Shown one piece after another: positions 13,484-21,386 of a stretch of 23,973 bases of DNA. Source of the stretch: an uncultured Faecalibacterium sp. Lineage in GTDB: Bacteria > Bacillota > Clostridia > Oscillospirales > Ruminococcaceae. The DNA lies in contig CAKSWQ010000032.1 in the NCBI GenBank assembly GCA_934512105.1, positions 1-23,973 on the forward strand, read 5' to 3'. How positions within the stretch are numbered: position 1 is the first letter of the stretch; every line of letters starts with the position of its first letter. The notes beneath the pieces are model-generated. The model was not told the DNA's origin. It worked only from the letters and a program-made list of their open reading frames with translations, and ran no database searches. The position numbers and the translations under genes were made by a program.

Positions 13484-14371
13484 ATGGAACTGTTTCTGGA
13501 TGTTCTGGGCGAAACCTTGGTGGATACCGCCAAGATGCTGCCCTTTCTGTTTCTGGCCTACCTGCTGATCGAGTATATCGAGCACCGCCACGGCGAGCGC
13601 ATTGAAGCACTGCTGGCAGGCGGCGGGCGCTGGGGCGCTGTGCCGGGCGCGGTGCTGGGCTGTGTGCCGCAGTGCGGTTTCTCGGCCATTGCGTCCAACT
13701 TCTATGCCTCCCGGGTCATCACGCTGGGCACGCTGATGGCGGTGTACCTTGCCACCAGCGATGAAGCTATTCCGCTGCTGGTATCCATGCCTGCCTACTG
13801 GGATAAGCTGGCCGTCCTGATGGTCATCAAGGTGTTGTACGCCATTGCGGTGGGTTTTGTGCTGGACTTTGTGCTGCGGGGCGTGCTGCCCAAGGGTCTG
13901 CGGGGCGGCTACACCGGCCATGCGGACGAGGTGGACTGCCACGAGGAGCACAGCGATGCCGAGGGCAACGAAAAGCCCATCTGGCAGGCGGCGCTGCGCC
14001 ACACGCTGGAGATCTTTGTGTTCATCTTCGTTTTCAGTCTGGTGTTCGGCATGATCGTGGAAGGCGTGGGTGAGGACGTATTCGCCGAGGTGCTGGGCGG
14101 CATGGGCTTCTTCCAGCCGGTGGTGGCGGCTCTGGTGGGGCTGATCCCCAACTGCGCCGCCAGCGTGCTGCTGACCCAGCTGTATGTGGAGGGTGCGCTG
14201 CGCTTTTCCAGCCTTGTGGCGGGGCTGTGCACCGGTGCGGGTGTGGGCTTGGCTGTGCTGTGGCGTGCCAACCCCTCGTGGAAACAGAACCTTTTCATCA
14301 CCGGCCTGACGTGGGCTGCCGGTGCCTTTGTGGGCGTGGCGATGCAGCTGGTGGTGGCCGTGGTTGCCTGA
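13484..14371 (+). CDS. ArsP_2-like membrane permease, predicted heavy-metal exporter
   Basis: A polytopic membrane protein of 295 residues that looks like the putative 10TM heavy-metal exporter family (ArsP_2), sometimes labelled a manganese transporter. Two related halves carry LGCVPQCGFSAIAS (Cys60, Cys64) and VGLIPNCAASVLLTQLY, suggesting an internal inverted duplication. Between them lies a cytosolic-type loop rich in His, Asp, Glu and Cys (GHADEVDCHEEHSDAEG, about 146-162), a likely metal-binding site. ATG 13484 has GGAG 9 bases upstream and is preferred to TTG 13469. It stands alone behind the TTGCAA-array promoter and ends at a terminator shared with the convergent XRE gene. Substrate is not determined by sequence. 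Confidence 0.82.
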   Translation: MELFLDVLGETLVDTAKMLPFLFLAYLLIEYIEHRHGERIEALLAGGGRWGAVPGAVLGCVPQCGFSAIASNFYASRVITLGTLMAVYLATSDEAIPLLVSMPAYWDKLAVLMVIKVLYAIAVGFVLDFVLRGVLPKGLRGGYTGHADEVDCHEEHSDAEGNEKPIWQAALRHTLEIFVFIFVFSLVFGMIVEGVGEDVFAEVLGGMGFFQPVVAALVGLIPNCAASVLLTQLYVEGALRFSSLVAGLCTGAGVGLAVLWRANPSWKQNLFITGLTWAAGAFVGVAMQLVVAVVA

Positions 14372-14374
14372 GAG

Positions 14375-14426
14375 AAACCGAATCAAATGACAAAAGCTGC
14401 TCCGGAAGTGCTCCGGGGCAGCTTTT
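14375..14426. repeat. 52-bp direct repeat, left copy (contains terminator)
   Basis: The sequence from AAACCGAATCAAATGACA through the hairpin AAAGCTGC..GCAGCTTT and its T run recurs at 16303-16354 with three mismatches. Here it terminates the exporter gene and, in reverse, the XRE gene. The two copies bracket the XRE/BspA pair. Confidence 0.85.
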
Positions 14427-14433
14427 TTGCGGT

Positions 14434-14754
14434 TTATAATTTAGAAAGCTCTTCCAGCAGGGAAAGTGCAATGGGCTTGACCCGGATGGAGCAGGCGTTG
14501 AACAGTTCCAGAACGCGGTCGTTTGCATAGTCCTTGCGGGCGACCTCGGTGTTGGACAAAATCGCGGCAAGCTCGGTATCCAGCTCGGTGCAGAGATTGG
14601 AAAGAGTCTCGAGAGTGGGATAGACCCGTCCGTTTTCAATTTTGGAAAGGTACACCACGGAAATACCGGCCTTTTCCGCCAGCTTTTCCTGCGTGATGCC
14701 CTTGCTTTGGCGGGCGAGCTGGATGCGTTTGCCAATGATAGCATAGTCGATCAT
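14434..14754 (-). CDS. XRE-family helix-turn-helix regulator
   Basis: A 106-residue protein with a Cro/CI-type HTH at residues 8-62 (IQLARQSKGITQEKLAEKAG, then VVYLSKIENGRVYPTLETL). The C-terminal tail RVLELFNACSIRVKPIALSL is of a kind common in small Clostridial regulators and has no known ligand domain. ATG 14754 is taken as start: AGGAGG is 8 bases upstream, whereas the longer Met at 14772 would place that site inside the gene. It is divergent from the BspA-like lipoprotein gene with TTAAACC/GGTTTAA between them, so it may control its own and its neighbour's transcription. Confidence 0.9.
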   Translation of the reverse strand: MIDYAIIGKRIQLARQSKGITQEKLAEKAGISVVYLSKIENGRVYPTLETLSNLCTELDTELAAILSNTEVARKDYANDRVLELFNACSIRVKPIALSLLEELSKL

Positions 14755-14797
14755 TTGATAAACCTCCTGCATGATCTATGATACTGACAATACAGGA

Positions 14798-14860
14798 TTA
14801 AACCGAAAGAATAATAAACAAATGGTTTAACTTGACTTTATAGAACGACATTACTATAAT
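14798..14860 (+). promoter_or_regulatory. Lipoprotein promoter and candidate XRE operator
   Basis: TTGACT (14832-14837), 17 bases, TATAAT (14855-14860). Just upstream is an inverted repeat, TTAAACC (14798-14804) and GGTTTAA (14824-14830), the latter ending 1 base before the -35. It lies in the divergent region between xre and the lipoprotein gene. Confidence 0.65.
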
Positions 14861-14932
14861 AAAGCTGGGTTCCCAATCAAATTTTGGGTGTTTTTTTGTA
14901 CAAAGATGAATCATGTACAGGAGGTCAAACGT

Positions 14933-16285
14933 ATGAAGTGTAACATTTCGCGCCGTGATTTTATGAAGGGCGCTGCGGTGGTTGCGGCATCCGGGCTGCT
15001 GGCAGGCTGTGGCGGAGAGCCGTCGGCACCCTCTTCCAGTTCCAGCAGTTCGTCGAGTTCCAGCAGCTCATCGAGCAGCTCCGGCGGTTCTTCCAGTTCC
15101 AGTAGCTCTTCCAGTTCTTCCAGCAGCTCTTCCTCCGGCGCGGGGGAGACTTCCGGCATCCGCTGGAAGTATAGCCGGAACAACGATGGCTCAATCAAAT
15201 TGACTGGCTACGACAAAACGGCAGCGGTCGTGCCGAAGGGCAAGGTGGTCATCCCGGCCCAGTACGATGGCTATACGGTCAGCGAGTTGGGCTTTGCCCT
15301 ATTCCGGGAAAACAACGAGATCGAGCAGGTCGTGCTTCCGGAGACGGTCACAGTCATTGGCCAGCGGGCGTTTTATCGGTGCGAAAACTTGTACAGTGTC
15401 ACGCTGCCCGAGGGTCTGAAGGAAATCGGCTTGTATGCATTTAATGGCTGCGCTCTGAAAAGTGTGGTTCTGCCGGAGAGTCTGATTTCGGTAGGCGAGT
15501 ATGCATTTTCCCACAATACTGCGCTGGAGACTGCCATCATCAAGGGCAAAACGGAATTTGAAAAGAGAACCTTTGATGAATGCACCAACCTGAAGAAGGT
15601 GGAGTTCCACAATGTCATTCAGACTCTGCCGGATTTCATGTTCGCGGGTTGCGCCAAGCTTCAGAGCATCCAGCTCCCGATGAAGCTCAAGCAGATCGGA
15701 TACGGTGTCTTCGCCAGCTGTGAGCAGCTGGATAACGTCCAACTGCCGGATACGGTCCGGGAAATCGGCTGGGCGGCCTTTAGTGGCTGCACATCTCTAC
15801 GGTCCATCAAAATCCCGGACGGTGTGGCCGAGATTCAGGCGAAGACATTCGCTCATTGTGAGAATCTTGTCGAGATTCAGATCCCGGACAGCGTTAAGAG
15901 CATCGGATGGTTGGCGTTTTGTGACTGCAAGGCCCTTACTCAGATCAAACTCCCGGCCCAGATGACCCAGATTGAGTGGGGTGCGTTCCAGAGTTGTGGT
16001 GCCTTACAGAAGATTGCTCTGCCGGAAGGCATTTCGGAAATTGACACACAGACATTCATGTACTGTGATTCGCTGCGGGAAATTTATATCCCGGCCAGCG
16101 TGAAAAAAATTGGTGCAGGGGCATTTCATTGCTGGCGGCTGAAAACAGTCTATTTTGGCGGCAGTGAAGAAATGTGGAAAAATATCGAGATCGATATGGA
16201 AAAAAATGGCAATGGTGCTGACAATAAGGACCTGATGAAAGCGGAGCATTGCTGGAACCAGACCCCTGCGGCCATTGGCATCTGA
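14933..16285 (+). CDS. BspA-type leucine-rich-repeat lipoprotein with Tat-like signal
   Basis: Predicted surface protein of 450 residues. SRRDFMKG followed by a hydrophobic stretch and LLAGC gives a twin-arginine-like signal with lipidation at Cys26. Residues about 30-70 are almost all serine, interrupted by one GG, a flexible linker through the cell wall. From about residue 100 to 420 run roughly ten to twelve 23-residue LRR_5 units of the form IGxxAFxxCxxLxxIxLP, as in BspA and Treponema LRR proteins, used for adhesion or binding host and bacterial ligands. ATG 14933 follows AGGAGG at 14919-14924; the upstream Met at 14888 would hide the signal. Lower GC than neighbours and flanking direct repeats suggest acquisition. 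Confidence 0.9.
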   Translation: MKCNISRRDFMKGAAVVAASGLLAGCGGEPSAPSSSSSSSSSSSSSSSSSGGSSSSSSSSSSSSSSSSGAGETSGIRWKYSRNNDGSIKLTGYDKTAAVVPKGKVVIPAQYDGYTVSELGFALFRENNEIEQVVLPETVTVIGQRAFYRCENLYSVTLPEGLKEIGLYAFNGCALKSVVLPESLISVGEYAFSHNTALETAIIKGKTEFEKRTFDECTNLKKVEFHNVIQTLPDFMFAGCAKLQSIQLPMKLKQIGYGVFASCEQLDNVQLPDTVREIGWAAFSGCTSLRSIKIPDGVAEIQAKTFAHCENLVEIQIPDSVKSIGWLAFCDCKALTQIKLPAQMTQIEWGAFQSCGALQKIALPEGISEIDTQTFMYCDSLREIYIPASVKKIGAGAFHCWRLKTVYFGGSEEMWKNIEIDMEKNGNGADNKDLMKAEHCWNQTPAAIGI

Positions 16286-16302
16286 CAGCGTGATCCCCTG
16301 AA

Positions 16303-16354
16303 AAACTGAATCAAATGGCAAACGCTGCTCCGGAAGTGCTCCGGGGCAGCTTTT
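16303..16354. repeat. 52-bp direct repeat, right copy (contains terminator)
   Basis: Differs from 14375-14426 at three positions only. The hairpin GCTGC..GCAGC with its T run ends the lipoprotein gene. The distance between the copies is 1928 bases. Confidence 0.85.
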
Positions 16355-16432
16355 ATTTTGCCAAAAACTTCCCACGGCCCTTTGAAATGTGATATACTGG
16401 AACAAAAATCATGCGCATGAGGGGAGAAAACG

Positions 16433-17326
16433 ATGCAATACAAGATTCTGGCAAGCGATTACGACAACACGCTGATGCCCTTTGGGGAGGCGAAGCCCCG
16501 CCCGGCGGTGGTAAAGGCGGTAAAAAAGCTGCAAGCCGCCGGGGGCAAGTTCGTGCTCAGCACCGGCCGCTCCTACCCCGCCATCCGGGACAAAAACCAG
16601 CTGGGCGGCATCCGGTACGACTACGCCATCACCTGCAACGGTGCCTGCGTGGTGGACAGGCAGGGCAACGTAATAGCCGAACATCCGCTTACCAGCGAGG
16701 AGATGTATGTGCTGGTGGATTTTTGTGAGGATTATAACTACCCGCTGCAATTCAACTTCCGGGATGCCTATTACGCCTACTGCGAGTACGAGTATCTGCA
16801 CACCGGCTATCAGATGATGAACAGCCCCGGGCTGGACTGCGTGGACGGCGAGGATCAGGACAGGCATCTGGTGGATATGCCCCACGCCGCCTTTGCCGCC
16901 ATGCCGCCGCAGGAAGTGGAGCGCTTCCGCGAAAAGTACGGCTACCTTGGCCTGCACTGGATGCAGACGGGCGCGCAGAACGCGGACGGCTACTGCTACT
17001 ACGATATCGTGCGCGGCGGTATGGATAAGGGCGTAGGGCTTGCCGACCTGTGTGCACAGATGGGGCTTACGCTGGCCGATGCCGTTGCCGTGGGTGATTC
17101 TGCCAACGATGTGGGAATGCTGAAAGTTGCGGGTCTGAGTGCCTGCATGGCAAACGGCACCCCGGACGCCAAGGCCGCTGCCGACCGGATCATCGGGGAC
17201 GTGCGGGAGGATGGCGTGGCGGCGCTGATCGAGGAACTGTGGTTCGACGGCCCTCGCGCGGAGCCCTCCGGCAAGGACTTCGGCTCTGCATGGGGCAATA
17301 TTGAAAGCGCAGGCGGCAGCTTATGA
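16433..17326 (+). CDS. Cof-type HAD-IIB phosphatase
   Basis: A 297-residue hydrolase of the haloacid dehalogenase superfamily. DYDNT (9-13) supplies the nucleophile and acid/base aspartates, LSTGRS is motif II, the lysine in MDKGVGL is motif III, and VGDSANDVGML is motif IV binding Mg. The cap between them is the alpha/beta type IIB cap seen in sugar-phosphate and FMN/PLP phosphatases; the true substrate cannot be read from sequence. GAGGGGAG precedes ATG 16433. Its stop overlaps the next gene start by 4 bases, so the glycosylase was made from the same message. A tail of about 25 residues after the last motif is unusual but uninformative. Confidence 0.9.
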   Translation: MQYKILASDYDNTLMPFGEAKPRPAVVKAVKKLQAAGGKFVLSTGRSYPAIRDKNQLGGIRYDYAITCNGACVVDRQGNVIAEHPLTSEEMYVLVDFCEDYNYPLQFNFRDAYYAYCEYEYLHTGYQMMNSPGLDCVDGEDQDRHLVDMPHAAFAAMPPQEVERFREKYGYLGLHWMQTGAQNADGYCYYDIVRGGMDKGVGLADLCAQMGLTLADAVAVGDSANDVGMLKVAGLSACMANGTPDAKAAADRIIGDVREDGVAALIEELWFDGPRAEPSGKDFGSAWGNIESAGGSL

Positions 17327-17811
17327 GCTTTGCGCCGGTGTACGATGACCGCAGCCGGGCGTTGATCCTGGGCACATGGCCCAGCCCCAAAAGCCGGGAG
17401 ATGGCCTTTTATTACGGCCACCCGCAAAACCGGTTCTGGCCGCTGCTGGCGGCGCTGACCGGGGAGTCGCTGCCCGCGCGGGAGGATATCGCCGCCAAAA
17501 AGCAGCTGCTTTTGCGCCACGGGCTGGCGCTGTGGGATACGCTGGAAAGCTGCACCATCACCGGTGCGTCGGATGCCTCCATCCGGGATGTGGTGCCCAA
17601 CGATATCGCCGGGCTGCTGCGCAAAGCGCCCATCCGGGCGGTGTTCTGCAACGGTGCCACAGCATACCGTATCTACACAAAATATCAGTAGCCGCTTACC
17701 GGCATCCCGGCTGTCCGTCTGCCCAGTACAAGCCCTGCCAACGCTGCGTGCAGCCCCGCCCGGCTGGAAGAGATTTGGGGCGCTGCGCTGGTCGGATGGA
17801 TCGCAAAATGA
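17323..17811 (+). pseudogene. Hypoxanthine-DNA glycosylase (UDG superfamily) interrupted by an in-frame amber codon
   Basis: Base-excision enzyme of the deoxyinosine/uracil glycosylase type. LILGTWPSPKS (14-24) is motif 1 and YYGHPQNRFWPLL (30-42) the following signature, with GASDASIRD further on. TAG at 17689-17691 stops the frame at codon 123, but the same frame then continues PLTGIPAVRLPSTSPANAAC to a TGA at 17811, giving 162 residues, the normal family length. The lost part contains LPSTSPAN (133-140), the second active-site motif, so the product ending at the TAG should be inactive. A single Tyr or Gln codon changed to TAG would explain it. Nonsense mutation, sequencing error and amber suppression are not distinguished here. 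Confidence 0.85.
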
Positions 17812-17842
17812 TGACAAGGCTGTAAATTCTTTTGCGGGATAC

Positions 17843-17870
17843 TTGCGTTTTTTTGCGGACGTTGTATTAT
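17843..17870 (+). promoter_or_regulatory. Candidate promoter of the xpaC-telA-lemA-tpm operon
   Basis: TTGCGT (17843-17848), 16 bases, TATTAT (17865-17870), 45 bases before the XpaC-like gene start. Confidence 0.5.
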
Positions 17871-17914
17871 GGATATCATAAGGGGCGCACTGCCCCGGAC
17901 AAGGAGAAATGACC

Positions 17915-18544
17915 ATGAGCAAGATCATCCGCACCCAAAAGCCCAGCGTGCTGCCCTTTTACGCAATGGCGCTGGTGTTCGCGGTGCTGTGCGCGGTGCT
18001 GCCGGTATACAAATTATGGGCGCTGCTGGCGGCGCTGGGCGGTGCCGCTGTGGCCTTTGGCGTGGCACAGAAGGTCTGCCCGCCCCGGGTGGTGGAGCGG
18101 GAAGTACCCTTCCACACCGGTGTGGAGGATGTGGACCAGATGCTGACCGATATCCAGCAGAAGCTGGACACCCTGCACGCGCTGAACGAGGCGTTGCCCG
18201 ACCCGCAGCTGTCTGCCGCCATGACCCGCATGGAAAAGGCGGGCCGCTCCATTGTGGAGGTGGTAGAAGCAAACCCCGCCAAGGCAAAACAGGTGCGCCG
18301 GTTTGCCAACTACTACCTGCCGGACGCTGTAAACGTTTTGCAGCAGTACGCAAAGCTTGCAAAGCAGGGTGTGCGGGGCGAGAATGCCGCCTCCATCCGT
18401 GCCGAGGTGGAGCACAACGCCGCCTCCATTGCCACCGCCTTTGAAAACCAGCTGGATGCCCTGTACGCGGCAGAGAGCATGGATCTGTCCGCAGACCTGA
18501 CCGTTTTGCAGAATATGCTGAAAGGGCAGGGGCTGAGCAAGTAA
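17915..18544 (+). CDS. XpaC-like (5-bromo-4-chloroindolyl phosphate hydrolysis family) membrane protein
   Basis: A 209-residue protein with two adjacent hydrophobic segments near residues 16-50 (MALVFAVLCAVLPVYK and LWALLAALGGAAVAFGVA), then a long helical cytosolic part from about 65 (DVDQMLTDIQQKLDTLHALN). This is the layout of XpaC family proteins. The family name derives from a plate phenotype, not a proven hydrolase; family members are regularly encoded next to TelA. ATG 17915 is chosen over 17909 because AAGGAG at 17901-17906 is 8 bases from it and 2 from the other. First gene of a four-gene operon whose members are membrane-bound or membrane-associated. Confidence 0.85.
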   Translation: MSKIIRTQKPSVLPFYAMALVFAVLCAVLPVYKLWALLAALGGAAVAFGVAQKVCPPRVVEREVPFHTGVEDVDQMLTDIQQKLDTLHALNEALPDPQLSAAMTRMEKAGRSIVEVVEANPAKAKQVRRFANYYLPDAVNVLQQYAKLAKQGVRGENAASIRAEVEHNAASIATAFENQLDALYAAESMDLSADLTVLQNMLKGQGLSK

Positions 18545-18588
18545 AACCGGAATATCCCCCCCGGGATTTTGAAAGGAAGGAATCACTT

Positions 18589-19743
18589 ATGGCTGAAAAT
18601 ACCCTGAACTTTGATCTGGATGCCCCCGCAGTGCCCACCCTGACGCTGGACCCCACCCCCGCTGCTGTGCCGCAGCAGGAGGAAAAGCCCGCCGCTGCCC
18701 CTGCCCCGGAAGCACAGGTGAAGCTGACCCCCGAGGAGCAGGCTATGGTGGATCAGTTTGCCCAGAAGATCGATATCGCCAACAGCCAGCAGGTGCTGCA
18801 ATACGGCTCTGCCTGCCAGAAGAAGATCGGCGATTTCTCCGAGGCGGCGCTCTCCAAGGTGTCCACCAAGGATCTGGGCGAGGTGGGCGATATGATCACC
18901 GACCTCATCGGTGAGCTGAAGAGCTTTGACGCCAACGAGGAGCAGCAGAAGGGCATCATGGGCTTCTTCAAGAAGAAAACCAACCAGCTGGATGCCCTCA
19001 AGACCAAGTACGACAAGACCGAGACCAACGTGGAAAAGATCCAGTCCATGCTGGAAGCACATCAGGTGCAGCTGCTCAAGGATATCGCCATGCTGGACAA
19101 GATGTACGAGCTGAACATGGCCTACTTCAAGGAGCTGAGCATGTATATCCTTGCCGGCAAGAAAAAGCTGGCGGATGTGCGTGCCAACGAATTGCAGCAG
19201 GCTATGGACAAGGCCAAAGCTTCCGGTCTGCCGGAGGACGCACAGGCTGCCCGCGACCTTGCCGACCAGTGCGAGCGCTTTGAGAAAAAGCTGTACGATC
19301 TGGAGCTGACCCGCAACATCAGCCTGCAGATGGGCCCCCAGATCCGTCTGCTGCAAAACAATAACACCATGATGGCAGAAAAGATCCAGTCCACCATCGT
19401 GAACACCATCCCGCTGTGGAAGAACCAGATGGTGCTGGCGCTGGGTCTGGCACACAGCCAGCAGGCCATGCAGGCCGAGCGTGCCGTGACCAACATGACC
19501 AACGACCTGCTGAAGAAGAATGCCGAGGCGCTGAAGATGGGCACCATCGAGACCGCCAAGGAGAGCCAGCGCGGCATCGTGGATATCGAGACCCTGCAGC
19601 AGACCAACAAGAGCCTGATCGAGACGCTGGACGAGCTGAACAAGATCCAGAGCGAGGGCCGCGCAAAGCGTGCCGCCGCCGAGCAGGAGCTGACCCGCAT
19701 CGAGGACGAGCTGAAAACCAAAATGATGGAGATCCGGAGCTGA
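18589..19743 (+). CDS. TelA-family toxic anion resistance protein
   Basis: A 384-residue, almost entirely helical protein of the TelA/KlaA family (PF05816), linked to tellurite and envelope-stress tolerance in other bacteria, mechanism unclear. The first 45 residues are Pro/Ala-rich and disordered. The domain starts near LTPEEQAMVDQFAQKID and includes DLIGELKSFD, GFFKKKTNQLDALKTKYDK, MLDKMYELNMAYFKELSMYI and LWKNQMVLALGLAHSQQAM, all family blocks. No transmembrane segment. AAGGAAGG precedes ATG 18589. The stop is 1 base before the LemA-like start. It probably works with the XpaC-like protein at the membrane. Confidence 0.93.
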   Translation: MAENTLNFDLDAPAVPTLTLDPTPAAVPQQEEKPAAAPAPEAQVKLTPEEQAMVDQFAQKIDIANSQQVLQYGSACQKKIGDFSEAALSKVSTKDLGEVGDMITDLIGELKSFDANEEQQKGIMGFFKKKTNQLDALKTKYDKTETNVEKIQSMLEAHQVQLLKDIAMLDKMYELNMAYFKELSMYILAGKKKLADVRANELQQAMDKAKASGLPEDAQAARDLADQCERFEKKLYDLELTRNISLQMGPQIRLLQNNNTMMAEKIQSTIVNTIPLWKNQMVLALGLAHSQQAMQAERAVTNMTNDLLKKNAEALKMGTIETAKESQRGIVDIETLQQTNKSLIETLDELNKIQSEGRAKRAAAEQELTRIEDELKTKMMEIRS

Positions 19744-19744
19744 A

Positions 19745-20467
19745 ATGGCAAACGCTGATTTTTCTCAGAATAACAAACAAGCCGCTCCCGGCGGCTTTGA
19801 CGCGGGCAGCTACCGCGAAAAGGCAAAGCCGGAGCAGACCGTAAGGCTGACGCCCCGCCAGCAGAAGCTGGCCGCACTGGAAGCAAAGCTGCCCGCAGCG
19901 CTTTCCACCCGGGCGGCGGCGCTGGTTTTGAGCGTGGTGGTGATGCTGGCCGCCTTTTTCGGCTTTGGCAGCGCCAAGCTGCGCGGGAAGTACAACACCG
20001 CCCGCCAGTGGTTCACCGCCGGGGTCGCCGCCGACAACGGCTATAACCTGAGCGAAGAGCTGACTACCCGCATGAATACAGCGGCCAACGTTATCACCAC
20101 CGCCAGCAATACGCTGGGGGCAGATAATGCTGAAGTGTTGGCTGCACAGGATGCACTGACGGTGTTCAGCAACGACCTGAACGGTGTAAAGGCAGGCAAG
20201 ACCCGGCTGCACGCCCTCTATGAGGACGATCAGACCCTTGGGGCGGCCATCGACCAGCTGTATGCAAAATTGCAGGAGCAGGCCGCCGACCCCATGAAGA
20301 TGGGTGCGGTGCAGGGGCAGTACGGCCAGTTCAACAGCGCAGCCACCATCATTGGCACCTTGCAGTACAATACGGCGGTGTATGAATATCAGAAGGAAGT
20401 CGGCGGCTTCCCGGCCAGTGTGCTGGGAACTTTGTCCGGCGTGAAGGAGGTTGAGCCCTTCGCATGA
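19745..20467 (+). CDS. LemA-like membrane protein
   Basis: 240 residues: a charged cytosolic N terminus of about 55 residues, one transmembrane helix (AAALVLSVVVMLAAFFGFGSA, near 59-79), then a helical-bundle domain ending in AVYEYQKEVGGFPASVLGTL and GVKEVEPFA, which matches the conserved C-terminal LemA pattern (xYNxxIxxFPxxLxA..GFKxxxFF). The N-terminal cytosolic extension and the divergent middle are unlike classic LemA, where the helix is near residue 10. LemA is commonly encoded with TPM-domain proteins, as here. Start ATG is 1 base after the TelA stop; the end overlaps the next start by 4 bases. Confidence 0.78.
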   Translation: MANADFSQNNKQAAPGGFDAGSYREKAKPEQTVRLTPRQQKLAALEAKLPAALSTRAAALVLSVVVMLAAFFGFGSAKLRGKYNTARQWFTAGVAADNGYNLSEELTTRMNTAANVITTASNTLGADNAEVLAAQDALTVFSNDLNGVKAGKTRLHALYEDDQTLGAAIDQLYAKLQEQAADPMKMGAVQGQYGQFNSAATIIGTLQYNTAVYEYQKEVGGFPASVLGTLSGVKEVEPFA

Positions 20468-21384
20468 AAAACTTTGTAAAACGCATCAGCGCACTGGTGC
20501 TGGCTGTGGTGGTCAGCGCGGCAGTGCTGTGCCCGGCGGCCTTTGCCGCCCAGCTGCCCAGCCTGTCCAAGGATCAGTGCGTGGTGGACGATGCCGGTGT
20601 GCTGAACAGCAGCACTGTGCAGACCATCACCGAGCTGAACGCGCAGCTGGAATCCAGCTGCAGCGGCGCGCAGATCGGTGTACTGACAGTAGAATACACA
20701 GGCAATGATTCCACAGAGGATTACGCTACACAGGCTTTCAACGCGTGGGGCATCGGTTCGTCCTCCAACAATAACGGTGTTCTGATCCTGCTTGTGATGG
20801 AGTCGGCGCAGTATGCGGACGGCGACTACTACCTGACCTACGGCGACGGCTTCCGCAACACCACGCTGGCAAAGCAGTCCAGCGCCATCGCCCAGACCAT
20901 GGAGGACCAGTTCGCCGCAAAGGATTATGACGGCGCAGTGACCACTTGTGCCCGGAACGTGGCAAACACCATCGCGGACATTTACGGGGTCAGCCTTTCC
21001 GGCAGCACCGGCAACGGCAGTACCGTGCAGCCCGGGTATCAGGGCAGCCAGAGCAGCGGCGGCAGCACCCTGACCGACATCCTGTCCCTTGTGGTCGGCG
21101 CTGTGCTGCTTATCGTCATCATCCGGTCAATGGCCTACGTCTTTGCCAGCCCCTGCGGCTGGCTGTGGTGCTTCGGCGGGCCCCGTCCTCCCCGCAGACG
21201 GTGGGGACCCCGCGGCCCGCGCGGTCCGCATGACCCGCCGCCCCCGCCGGGCGGCTACTACGGCGGCTCCCGTGGTCCCCGGCCCCCGCGCGGCGGCGGT
21301 TTCGGCGGCGGCAGCTTTGGCGGCGGCTTCGGTGGCATGGGCGGTGGTTCCAGCCACGGCGGCGGCGGTGGCCGTGGGCGGTAA
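20464..21384 (+). CDS. TPM-domain (YgcG-like) membrane protein with Gly/Arg/Pro-rich tail
   Basis: 306 residues. A signal peptide (about 1-28, ending AFAA), the TPM domain at roughly 38-175 (VDDAGVLNSSTVQTITELNA, IGVLTVEY, NGVLILLVM, YYLTYGDGF), a Ser/Gly linker, a transmembrane helix near 203-225 (DILSLVVGAVLLIVIIRSMA), then a tail first rich in Arg and Pro (PRPPRRRWGPRGPRG) and finally GGGFGGGSFGGGFGG. In other species TPM proteins act in envelope repair or photosystem assembly; here the domain should face outside. ATGA overlap couples it to the LemA-like gene. The basic tail may contact the membrane or nucleic acid. Confidence 0.9.
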   Translation: MKNFVKRISALVLAVVVSAAVLCPAAFAAQLPSLSKDQCVVDDAGVLNSSTVQTITELNAQLESSCSGAQIGVLTVEYTGNDSTEDYATQAFNAWGIGSSSNNNGVLILLVMESAQYADGDYYLTYGDGFRNTTLAKQSSAIAQTMEDQFAAKDYDGAVTTCARNVANTIADIYGVSLSGSTGNGSTVQPGYQGSQSSGGSTLTDILSLVVGAVLLIVIIRSMAYVFASPCGWLWCFGGPRPPRRRWGPRGPRGPHDPPPPPGGYYGGSRGPRPPRGGGFGGGSFGGGFGGMGGGSSHGGGGGRGR

Positions 21385-21386
21385 TA

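Noticed and set aside
13060..13533. 157-codon minus-strand frame across the intergenic repeats
   Set aside because: It is composed of palindromic repeat DNA and crosses the exporter promoter; no family similarity.
14888..14932. Upstream start for the BspA-like lipoprotein
   Set aside because: It would put 15 residues before the RR signal and place AGGAGG inside the gene; ATG 14933 fits signal and ribosome binding site.
14960..15194. Minus-strand frames rich in Leu/Glu or Asn/Trp/Ser opposite the poly-serine region
   Set aside because: They are complements of the serine-codon run, not genes.
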